Of a DNA stretch of 64,000 nucleotides, positions 1-6,149 are shown in pieces (the first letter of the stretch is position 1; the number at the start of each line of letters is the position of its first letter). Below the pieces are notes generated by a model, which saw only the letters and a list, made by a program, of their open reading frames with translations, was not told the origin of the DNA and searched no databases. The stretch covers positions 38,343 through 102,342 of the forward strand of contig DJEL01000045.1 of assembly GCA_002432425.1 (NCBI GenBank), read 5' to 3'. The translations under genes and the position numbers were made by a program. This stretch comes from Lachnospiraceae bacterium UBA5899 (GTDB taxonomy: Bacteria; Bacillota; Clostridia; Lachnospirales; Lachnospiraceae).

Positions 1-69
1 TTCCAGGTAGTCCTTTTCCAAATCTGCAATCGCTTCTTCATCTTCAATAATCAGTATTCTGCTGCTCAT
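1..69 (-). CDS. Response regulator, N-terminal fragment (cut by window edge)
   Basis: Only the first 23 codons are inside the window. They read as the start of a receiver domain: a short hydrophobic beta strand (ILII) followed by the acidic pair plus glutamate (EDEE) that builds the metal pocket of CheY-like domains. The ATG overlaps the stop codon of the upstream histidine kinase (ATGA), so the two are translationally coupled and very probably form one two-component system. The phosphoacceptor aspartate and the output domain lie outside the window, so the DNA-binding class (OmpR or other) cannot be seen. Confidence 0.8.
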   Translation of the reverse strand, partial: MSSRILIIEDEEAIADLEKDYLE

Positions 70-1550
70 ACGTTTTCATTTCCTTTCTGTTCTTTATATT
101 TCCGAAGGACAAAGTGCATACAGGTGCCTTCGCCTTCCTTACTGGTGGCCCAGATGTAGCCGCCGTGGTCTTCGATAATTTTCTTTACAATGGAAAGTCC
201 GATGCCGCTTCCGCCCTTGGTGGAGTTGCGGGAAGCATCCGTCCGGTAAAACCGTTCAAAAATCTTGGGCAGGTCTTTGGCGGCAATGCCCTTGCCGTTG
301 TCCTCGATTTCCACCCGGATGGAGTCTACTTCATCCAGAATACGGATATCGATAACACCCTGCTCCTTATCAATATATTTTACACTATTGCTGATAATAT
401 TATTGATAACACGCTTCATCTGCTCCGGGTCGGCAATAATCTGCGTGCCGGGCTCCACTAAATTGGAATAATTTAACTTAATGTTGCGGGAGTCAAGCTC
501 CAATCCCACCTCTTCCACGCAGTCACCGAAGTATTCCGCCACATCTATCCGGTGGAAATGGTAAGGAATTCGGTTGTTGTCAATGCCTGAGTAAATCGTC
601 AGCTCATTGATAAGCCTGTCCATATCATTTGCCTTGTTATACACCGTTTTGATGTATTTATCCATTTTTTCCGGCGTATCGGCTACGCCGTCCATGATGC
701 CTTCCATGTAACCCTTGATGGCGGTAATAGGCGTTTTCAAATCGTGGGAAATGTTGCTGATAAGCTCTTTGTTCTGCTTCTCCTGCTGCAACTGCTCTTC
801 CGTGGTTTCCTTAAGACGCAGGCGCATGTCCTCGTAATTGCGGTACAAATCGCCGATTTCACCGGACGCATCCGTGGAAAGACGGTAGTCAAAATTGCCC
901 TCCTTTACCTTCTGCATGGCGACGTTCAGCTCGTTAATGGGGGTAAACACACCCTTGTGAATCCACTGCGTCAGCATCAGGCTGGTAAATAGCAGGATAA
1001 CGCAGATGGCAATAAACATATCTATCAGAAGCCTCTTGGAAATAATGCCGCTGATACGGGTCACAATAAAAATACTGCCCTCAGAACCATCCGTGAACAA
1101 AAAGTCCACCTGTTTGACATATTTCTGCAGGTCGTTGAAATACATGGCGGCAGCATCCCCGTACTCGTAGCCGTATTCCGGCAGCCTGTCGAAAATCAAC
1201 TCCGCGGCTTCCATATTGCCCGCATAATAAATCGTATTGTCTTTTCTCACCAGAATATAGGAGTTTTTACGGTTTAAGCTTTTGTTTAAGGATTGGAGAT
1301 AGGTGGTGTCCTCAAATTTCTGCGGTTCGCTTTCCGCCGTTTCCGCCAGCTTATGATAAAGCGTCTGCACCTGTTCACCCACGGACTGTACGCTGTCAAC
1401 CATCTCTGAATAATTGACCTGCCCAAAAAAATGCGGCTGGTCATCCTGCACCAGATAAACACTGATGGCAAAAAACGCCAATGCGGTCAGTATCAGGGGT
1501 AAAAATACAATGGACGCAAATGCTATGCGCAACCTTGTTTTGAATTTCAT
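66..1550 (-). CDS. Sensor histidine kinase
   Basis: Membrane-bound sensor kinase of about 494 residues that should phosphorylate the response regulator encoded next to it. A first membrane helix at about residues 8-32 and a second at about 175-195 bracket an extracytoplasmic sensor region of about 140 residues; a HAMP segment follows. The H-box reads SNISHDLKTPITAIKGY, with the phosphoacceptor histidine near residue 269. The ATP-binding domain shows the N box (NNIISNSVKYID), G1 (DNGKGI), F box (FERFYRTD) and G2 (GGSGIGLSIVKKI). I chose the ATG at 1550 because AGAGGG precedes it; an in-frame ATG at 1562 has no usable ribosome binding site. Kinase-before-regulator order is less common than the reverse. 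The signal sensed is unknown; the extracellular part matches no family I recognise. Confidence 0.9.
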   Translation of the reverse strand: MKFKTRLRIAFASIVFLPLILTALAFFAISVYLVQDDQPHFFGQVNYSEMVDSVQSVGEQVQTLYHKLAETAESEPQKFEDTTYLQSLNKSLNRKNSYILVRKDNTIYYAGNMEAAELIFDRLPEYGYEYGDAAAMYFNDLQKYVKQVDFLFTDGSEGSIFIVTRISGIISKRLLIDMFIAICVILLFTSLMLTQWIHKGVFTPINELNVAMQKVKEGNFDYRLSTDASGEIGDLYRNYEDMRLRLKETTEEQLQQEKQNKELISNISHDLKTPITAIKGYMEGIMDGVADTPEKMDKYIKTVYNKANDMDRLINELTIYSGIDNNRIPYHFHRIDVAEYFGDCVEEVGLELDSRNIKLNYSNLVEPGTQIIADPEQMKRVINNIISNSVKYIDKEQGVIDIRILDEVDSIRVEIEDNGKGIAAKDLPKIFERFYRTDASRNSTKGGSGIGLSIVKKIIEDHGGYIWATSKEGEGTCMHFVLRKYKEQKGNENV

Positions 1551-1598
1551 ATTCCCTCTCATTCCGCCGTTTGCACGGCTTACACCGAATTTAAAGAA

Positions 1599-1607
1599 AT
1601 TATAACA
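1599..1607 (-). promoter_or_regulatory. Extended -10 promoter of the histidine kinase
   Basis: On the minus strand the bases read TGTTATAAT, a perfect -10 hexamer with the TG extension, about 50 nt upstream of the kinase start. No good -35 hexamer sits at the right distance, which fits an extended -10 promoter. Confidence 0.45.
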
Positions 1608-1669
1608 TCTTTCCCGTCAAAAAGAAATGAACGAAATCGAACATTATCCTAAAAAAAATATAAAAACAG

Positions 1670-1717
1670 TTGACTTTCTTTGTTGTTTGTATTATATTGA
1701 TAACAGTAACAGTTACT
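1670..1717 (+). promoter_or_regulatory. Promoter and palindrome upstream of the Fur/PerR-family gene
   Basis: TTGACT (1670-1675) and TATATT (1693-1698) are separated by exactly 17 nt, a good sigma-A promoter. Just downstream, near the expected transcription start, lies the perfect 13-nt palindrome AGTAACAGTTACT (1705-1717). A site there would block initiation, so autoregulation by the encoded Fur-family protein or control by another factor is plausible. It does not look like the classical PerR box of Bacillus. Confidence 0.6.
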
Positions 1718-1737
1718 ACTTTTAAGAAAGGAACAAT

Positions 1738-2118
1738 ATGGCAAGTAAATACAGTAGGCAGCGAGAAGAAATTAAAACGTATCTTTCCACCCGGAAAGAC
1801 CATCCCACGGCAGACCAGGTTTATACAGCCATGCGGGTAAAAATGCCAAACATCAGTCTTGGTACGGTTTACCGCAACTTAAACCTTCTGGCAGATAACG
1901 GTGAGATTTTACGCCTTCAGGTAGGGGACAAAACGGACCATTTCGATTATGATACTTCCCCCCACCACCATTTTGTCTGCAAAAAATGCGGCGCTGTATC
2001 AGACCTTACCATGCCGAATATCGACTCCGTCATGGAAGTTGCCGCTTCCAATTTCAGCGGTACCATCGAAGGCTACGATATCTATTTTTACGGCTCCTGC
2101 GAAAAGTGCCGGGAGTAA
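1738..2118 (+). CDS. perR: Fur-family transcriptional regulator, PerR-like
   Basis: A 126-residue metal-dependent repressor. The winged helix covers about residues 1-80, with the family motif ISLGTVYRNLNLL. The metal ligands are visible: H22, the cluster DHFDYDTSPHHHFVC (residues 67-81), and two CxxC pairs (81/84 and 121/124) that hold the structural zinc. The next gene downstream on the same strand is a rubrerythrin, a typical PerR target in anaerobes, so I infer that it senses peroxide rather than iron or zinc. The ribosome binding site AAGAAAGGAA precedes the ATG. The symbol rests on context and ligands; Fur or Zur activity is not excluded. Confidence 0.85.
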   Translation: MASKYSRQREEIKTYLSTRKDHPTADQVYTAMRVKMPNISLGTVYRNLNLLADNGEILRLQVGDKTDHFDYDTSPHHHFVCKKCGAVSDLTMPNIDSVMEVAASNFSGTIEGYDIYFYGSCEKCRE

Positions 2119-2145
2119 GAGGATTTTCAAATTGTTTGTAATTTA

Positions 2146-2175
2146 TTTCCTGAAAGTTTAAGCCCTTTCAGGAAA
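2146..2175 (+). promoter_or_regulatory. Stem-loop between the Fur-family gene and rubrerythrin
   Basis: Perfect 11-bp arms (TTTCCTGAAAG and CTTTCAGGAAA) around an 8-nt loop. No T-run follows, so it is more likely an attenuator, processing site or mRNA-stabilising structure than a plain terminator. It would allow the rubrerythrin message to accumulate separately from the regulator. Confidence 0.5.
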
Positions 2176-2223
2176 CAATAACCAATAAAACCATTTTATT
2201 TATAAGAAAAGGAGAAATGAATT

Positions 2224-2763
2224 ATGAAATTTGTATGTCAAGTATGCGGTTATGTTTATGAAGGAAATGAAGCACCTGCAGAATGCCCTATCTGCCACGC
2301 ACCTGCTTCCAAGTTCACTTTACAGTCTGCTGATAAGGTATGGGCTGCAGAACATGTTGTAGGCGTTGCACAGGGTGCACCCGAAGATATCATCAAAGAC
2401 CTTCGTGCCAACTTTGAAGGAGAATGCTCCGAAGTTGGTATGTACCTGGCAATGGCACGTGTAGCTCACAGAGAAGGCTATCCCGAAATCGGCATGTACT
2501 ACGAAAAAGCAGCTTACGAAGAAGCAGAACATGCCGCAAAATTTGCAGAACTCTTAGGCGAAGTGGTAACCGACTCCACCAAGAAAAATTTACAGATGAG
2601 AGTTGATGCTGAAAACGGCGCAACCGCCGGCAAAGTAGACCTTGCAAAACGTGCAAAAGAATTAAACTTAGATGCTATCCACGATACCGTCCATGAAATG
2701 GCACGCGACGAGGCAAGACACGGCAAAGCATTTGAAGGATTACTGAATAGATACTTTGGCTAA
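2224..2763 (+). CDS. Reverse rubrerythrin (N-terminal rubredoxin domain)
   Basis: Peroxide-reducing non-heme iron protein of 179 residues. The order of domains is reversed relative to classical rubrerythrin: the rubredoxin-type FeS4 site comes first (CQVCG at residues 5-9 and CPICH around 22-26), then the four-helix diiron domain. The latter shows the ferritin-like carboxylate motifs (EGECSEVGMYLAMARVAHREG, EEAEHAAKF and DEARHGKAF). It should reduce hydrogen peroxide, and possibly oxygen, to water with electrons from NADH through flavoproteins, in the cytoplasm. AAGGAGAAATGA precedes the start. Placement behind the PerR-like gene supports a role in peroxide defence. Confidence 0.93.
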   Translation: MKFVCQVCGYVYEGNEAPAECPICHAPASKFTLQSADKVWAAEHVVGVAQGAPEDIIKDLRANFEGECSEVGMYLAMARVAHREGYPEIGMYYEKAAYEEAEHAAKFAELLGEVVTDSTKKNLQMRVDAENGATAGKVDLAKRAKELNLDAIHDTVHEMARDEARHGKAFEGLLNRYFG

Positions 2764-2790
2764 GCTACAAGCCATGCAATCAGATAATAA

Positions 2791-2826
2791 TAACGCCCTG
2801 CAAGTTTACTTGTAAGGGCGTTTATT
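2791..2826 (+). terminator. Intrinsic terminator after rubrerythrin
   Basis: AACGCCCT pairs with AGGGCGTT and an inner CAAGT pairs with ACTTG, with a two-base tip and a T-rich tail (TTTATTATT). It closes the regulator-rubrerythrin unit. Confidence 0.8.
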
Positions 2827-2841
2827 ATTGGCTGATTATAC

Positions 2842-2965
2842 GGCGACAGCCGTCCATGAGGAGCTGCTTCGCAGCTTCCGAATGGCGCATGGCTTAGCCT
2901 CTTAAAGGGAATATATTCACTTTCCAGTCAGCTTTTCTTTTTATATTTATTGGGCGACAGCCGTC
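2842..2965. repeat. Short direct repeats and hairpin in a non-coding stretch
   Basis: The 13-mer GGCGACAGCCGTC occurs at 2842-2854 and again at 2953-2965. Between them lies a tight hairpin (AGCTGC, TTC, GCAGCT at 2862-2876). No coding sequence is seen from 2764 to 2983. Confidence 0.5.
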
Positions 2966-2983
2966 TAAATTCATACAAACAGT

Positions 2984-3364
2984 TTATTCCAATTCCGTTT
3001 TTGTACATATTAGAATATATGCAATAAGTACTATGGGCCATAATGGTAAAAGGATCATTGCAATACGTGAAATCCATCTATTAATACCATAGTTTTTTTC
3101 AAGACCTGTGCATACACCGCCAAAAATTTTCCCCTCACTTACCCTCTTAAAATCCGAGAAGGATGTTTTTCCTGTATCTGCCTTTCCCATTAATCCAGCT
3201 TTTTTCTGTAAGCTTACACCACATTTTAGACAAATAGCTTGTTCCGGATTAGTTTCAGTACCACAATTATAGCAAAACTTATCTCCATTTCCTTTACTTA
3301 CACCACATTTTACACATACTGCCGCATTATCCGGCATTTCTGCTCCACAATTTCTACAATACAT
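2984..3364 (-). CDS. Double zinc-ribbon protein with C-terminal PspC domain
   Basis: A 126-residue protein. Two zinc ribbons of the form CRNCG...CVKCG and CYNCG...CLKCG occupy about residues 3-53. After a linker comes a PspC-like segment (GKIFGGVCTGLEKNYGINRWISRIAMIL) that runs into one membrane helix (about 100-120). PspC domains belong to envelope-stress proteins; here the ribbons would face the cytoplasm, so a stress-linked membrane sensor or scaffold is an inference. The start at 3364 has AAGGAGG eight bases upstream, which is better than the in-frame ATG at 3400. It is divergent from a small XRE regulator and shares with it a palindromic control region. Confidence 0.8.
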   Translation of the reverse strand: MYCRNCGAEMPDNAAVCVKCGVSKGNGDKFCYNCGTETNPEQAICLKCGVSLQKKAGLMGKADTGKTSFSDFKRVSEGKIFGGVCTGLEKNYGINRWISRIAMILLPLWPIVLIAYILICTKTELE

Positions 3365-3462
3365 ATTCTTATCCTCCTTATCACTTTGAGATTTACTCAT
3401 GTAATTACTATTTCTAAGCTTTTTTACATATATTTTTTATATCCCTTCCCTCCTTATTTTTC

Positions 3463-3516
3463 ATTTTAGAGTTTATAACTCTAAAAGTCAAGAGAATTTT
3501 CAAATCAATATATAAT
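3463..3516. promoter_or_regulatory. Divergent promoters with a 23-bp palindromic operator
   Basis: On the minus strand TTGACT (3491-3486) and TAAAAT (3468-3463) are 17 nt apart and face the zinc-ribbon/PspC gene. A perfect inverted repeat with arms TTTTAGAGTT and AACTCTAAAA around TAT (3464-3486) fills that spacer. On the plus strand TATAAT at 3511-3516 serves the XRE gene, with only a weak -35. The palindrome is the obvious operator for the neighbouring XRE protein. Confidence 0.65.
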
Positions 3517-3535
3517 TGATTTATGAGGTGATATC

Positions 3536-3760
3536 ATGAAATACAATGAACGAATCCGTGAAATTCGCGAAGAGCGCTCCTTAACACAGCAAAAAGTCGC
3601 CAACCTATTAAATATAGGACAACGTACTTATGCTGATTATGAAAGTGGTAAGACAAGAATACCGATCGACAATCTTTTGATTTTAGCACAATTTTACAAC
3701 CTTTCCGTGGATTACATGTCGGGTGCAAGTAATGTAAAAACAGAATACCCTAAAAAATAG
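3536..3760 (+). CDS. Small XRE-family helix-turn-helix regulator
   Basis: A 74-residue protein that is almost only a lambda-Cro-type HTH: RIREIREERSLTQQKVANLL, then GQRTYADYESGKTRIPIDNL, then a helix typical for this class (ILAQFYNLSVDYMSG). GAGGTGA lies ahead of the ATG. It probably represses its own gene and the divergent zinc-ribbon/PspC gene through the palindrome in the shared promoter region. A strong terminator follows directly, so it is monocistronic. Confidence 0.85.
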   Translation: MKYNERIREIREERSLTQQKVANLLNIGQRTYADYESGKTRIPIDNLLILAQFYNLSVDYMSGASNVKTEYPKK

Positions 3761-3797
3761 GCAGCAAGACTTCAAAAATGAAATCCTGCTGCCTTTT
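3760..3797 (+). terminator. Intrinsic terminator after the small XRE gene
   Basis: GGCAGCA pairs with TGCTGCC, with inner GA/TC and TTCA/TGAA pairing, followed by TTTT. It starts at the last base of the stop codon. Confidence 0.75.
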
Positions 3798-3841
3798 CTC
3801 AATTTCTTAAATTCATGTTATACACGACCTCTTCAAGGAGA

Positions 3842-4576
3842 TTATAATTCACCCAGCTTTCCAAAACACTTTTTCAGATTATCATACTTTTCCCAGGGCA
3901 CGGAAACAATCTTTTCTCTGAAATATTTGAACTGATTTTCCGGATACTGAACAGCCCAGGTTACACCCAAACAAGCCTTTGTTTCCAAGCTTTTATTTCG
4001 CAGATATCTATCTGCTTTCGATTTTATTTTCTCTATGAATTCTTGGGCTCCATCTACAATATTTTTATCGTAATCATCCTCGGAAATAGCTTTCAGCATC
4101 AATGTTTCCAATGCCCCCTCTTCCTCCCTGGGAATAACAATCAAAAGGGAGTCCATACGTTGTTTCTGCGCATAGCCATCTGTGTAGCTGTTTAACAACC
4201 ATTCATTTTCCCTAAATTTTATATCCATGTTTTCATATGTAAGGTCAAGAGCTTTCTCAATACTTTTAATACTGTTGTCATCTCTGTCAGTCACTACTGC
4301 AATTTTATCAAAGTCACCTGTCAGTGTTATCATATCCTTTAGCTGTTTTTCAAAAAATTTCTTGAAATTATCTTTACCTCCCACTCCGCAAATCACCAAA
4401 AAATCATTTTCCTTTTTATACCATTTCATGCTTTCGTTATTTTTGCGGTTAGTAATTCCCACCGATATTAAATCCTTATCATTTACAGACACATAATTCC
4501 ACCCAAAAACTTTACTCATATAATATCCAAGAAATGCCGTATCTGTACTTCCTTCACATAAAATTATCTTTTTCAT
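3842..4576 (-). CDS. TOPRIM-like (DUF3226-type) protein, putative defence effector
   Basis: A 244-residue protein with the marks of a TOPRIM fold: ILCEGSTDTAFLGYY near the N-terminus (E8 as the motif-1 glutamate) and VVTDRDDN (D97 and D99 as the DxD motif), then a C-terminal GALETLML stretch as in DUF3226. TOPRIM proteins of this kind cleave nucleic acids with Mg2+. Its start overlaps the stop of the ATPase gene (ATGA), so the two must be made together. Partners of this kind (ATPase plus stand-alone TOPRIM) are known from PARIS (AriA/AriB) and resemble an OLD nuclease split in two. Nuclease activity and anti-phage function are inferred, not shown. The gene is visibly AT-richer than the surrounding chromosome. 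Confidence 0.72.
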   Translation of the reverse strand: MKKIILCEGSTDTAFLGYYMSKVFGWNYVSVNDKDLISVGITNRKNNESMKWYKKENDFLVICGVGGKDNFKKFFEKQLKDMITLTGDFDKIAVVTDRDDNSIKSIEKALDLTYENMDIKFRENEWLLNSYTDGYAQKQRMDSLLIVIPREEEGALETLMLKAISEDDYDKNIVDGAQEFIEKIKSKADRYLRNKSLETKACLGVTWAVQYPENQFKYFREKIVSVPWEKYDNLKKCFGKLGEL

Positions 4577-5667
4577 AACCGAACCTCAAATCCAAAGCCT
4601 TCTCTGTTACGCTCCACATCCCTGCCGGAAAGAACTCTTGATAGCGTTTCCTGTCCCTCTCTCTTTAAGGTAATCACGTTGATATCATCGTTATCTGTCT
4701 GCTGTTCATATCGCTGGGTAGCAAGTAATCCATCCACGGCTTCAATACTGTGCGTAGTAATAAAAGCCTGAACATGATATGCCCTGCATGCCTTAACAAT
4801 AAACCCAAAAATATCTTCAAAATACTTTTTATGAATAGCTGTTTCTATTTCATCAATAAGGAGGATTCCCCCCTCTGCCTGTATAATGGCATTTGCCAGA
4901 ACGAGAACCTTTTTAACACCATCGCCAAAAGAAGCAAGTGGCATATCTCCCAGCTTCCTATGTCTCAGGTATTCAACCGCTGAATTGTCTAATTCATTTT
5001 TAAATATCATCATATCCACAATATCTTTATCAAACAACTGCAATGCATGAATACAGATTTCTTTATATTTTTCATTTCTGACAATCTCACTGATGACACT
5101 GCCTTTCAAATGTTCAAAGGGCGCTACATATTTAATATTAATATCGCGGTTTTCTGCCATAAGTGTACCGGTCGCACGTGTATACGGATTGATTTTAATA
5201 GTCTCCTGCTTTTTTTCCGCGCCACAGACTAAGGATATAGTCCCCTCAAACTCCTCAGTCTGTTTGTCAACCGGAATCGGATAAATCCGTCCGATTTCCA
5301 TTTCTCCAATCTGGTCTTTTCCCTCAATTAAAATCTTTTTCTGTTTTCCTTGTATACAGTATAGAATTTCCTGCCTGTTATACGTACCGGATATTTTGAT
5401 TTCCCATTCTCTTATGTCATGGGGAAACATACACATAAAGTTTTCGTATAAGGAATTGCTGCTCTGAGATAAAATTTCTCTTTGGCGAGCAACCCAGTAA
5501 GCATCGCCTGCCAGCTGGGAACTTCCCAATAATTCAATAGCTTCAAGCAAACTCGTCTTCCCGCAATTATTGTCCCCGACAACTATATTTACTTTATTCA
5601 TTCGGTCAATTTTCAGTTTTTTAATTCCCCTGAATTCTTCTATAAAAAGTTTGCTTAATCCGTGCAT
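4573..5667 (-). CDS. OLD-like AAA ATPase, putative defence sensor
   Basis: A 364-residue ATPase of the ABC/SMC-like OLD type. Walker A is GDNNCGKTS (31-39), preceded by the characteristic N-terminal IEEFRGIKKLKI strand; a signature-like stretch ASFGDGVKKVL lies near 245-255, Walker B is ILLIDEIE (268-275) and the H-loop is FITTHS (about 302-307). It lacks the C-terminal TOPRIM of true OLD proteins; that domain is supplied by the next gene. I chose the ATG at 5667, which has AAGGGGG upstream, over a TTG at 5697 that would overlap the XRE gene. Likely the sensor or scaffold of a two-protein system that unleashes the TOPRIM partner on infection. Confidence 0.8.
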   Translation of the reverse strand: MHGLSKLFIEEFRGIKKLKIDRMNKVNIVVGDNNCGKTSLLEAIELLGSSQLAGDAYWVARQREILSQSSNSLYENFMCMFPHDIREWEIKISGTYNRQEILYCIQGKQKKILIEGKDQIGEMEIGRIYPIPVDKQTEEFEGTISLVCGAEKKQETIKINPYTRATGTLMAENRDINIKYVAPFEHLKGSVISEIVRNEKYKEICIHALQLFDKDIVDMMIFKNELDNSAVEYLRHRKLGDMPLASFGDGVKKVLVLANAIIQAEGGILLIDEIETAIHKKYFEDIFGFIVKACRAYHVQAFITTHSIEAVDGLLATQRYEQQTDNDDINVITLKREGQETLSRVLSGRDVERNREGFGFEVRL

Positions 5668-5680
5668 AACCCAATCCCCC

Positions 5681-5968
5681 TTAGTTTCTGAATTCAATGA
5701 TAAGTTTCTTATTTACGGCAACCGCTATTTTCTGCAAAGAATCAATAGTCGGATGTATGGTTCCTTTTTCAATATTGCTGATATTAGCCTGTGTTAATCC
5801 ACTCTTTTCTGCCAACTGGCTTTGCGTCAGACCCAATTCCTTTCTTGCTTTTATTACATCGGTACTTATTTTTTTATAAATGTCATAATTATAGACAGTT
5901 TCCTCTTTTACAACACGAGTGTCTAAGTCTGCAAATACAGTATCTAAATAGTTCTGAAAATCGCTCAT
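5681..5968 (-). CDS. XRE-family regulator of the ATPase-TOPRIM operon
   Basis: A 95-residue protein with an N-terminal extension of about 38 residues and an HTH_3 domain (ARKELGLTQSQLAEKSGLTQ, then ANISNIEKGTIHPTIDSLQK), ending in a short strand. This form is common among antitoxin-like regulators. It is the first gene of a three-gene operon; only 13 bases separate its stop from the ATPase start. It probably represses the operon and so keeps the downstream pair at low level. AGAGGTG precedes the ATG. Confidence 0.85.
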   Translation of the reverse strand: MSDFQNYLDTVFADLDTRVVKEETVYNYDIYKKISTDVIKARKELGLTQSQLAEKSGLTQANISNIEKGTIHPTIDSLQKIAVAVNKKLIIEFRN

Positions 5969-5987
5969 ATACTTTCACCTCTCTTTT

Positions 5988-6016
5988 AATATATTATGTA
6001 AAGTATACCTTGTCAA
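5988..6016 (-). promoter_or_regulatory. Promoter of the XRE-ATPase-TOPRIM operon
   Basis: Read on the minus strand: TTGACA (6016-6011), 17-nt spacer, TATATT (5993-5988). This is near consensus, so the operon would be strongly transcribed without a repressor. The spacer contains the palindrome GTATAC (6003-6008), within reach of the XRE product. Confidence 0.7.
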
Positions 6017-6104
6017 TATTTATATTTTCTATAATATATTTCTATTTATTCGGTTCAGTGCGCAGTCTTCCATAAATGTATTTTCACCTCTTACAGTCAA
6101 ATGC

Positions 6105-6135
6105 AAAAAACCGCACCCGGACAGGTACGGTTTTT
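6105..6135 (-). terminator. Terminator of the glucanase operon
   Basis: On the minus strand AAAAACCGTACC pairs with GGTGCGGTTTTTT with one mismatch, around a short loop and with a T-rich 3' side. It follows the GH16 stop by about 15 bases. Confidence 0.75.
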
Positions 6136-6149
6136 ACTAAAAAAGGAGA

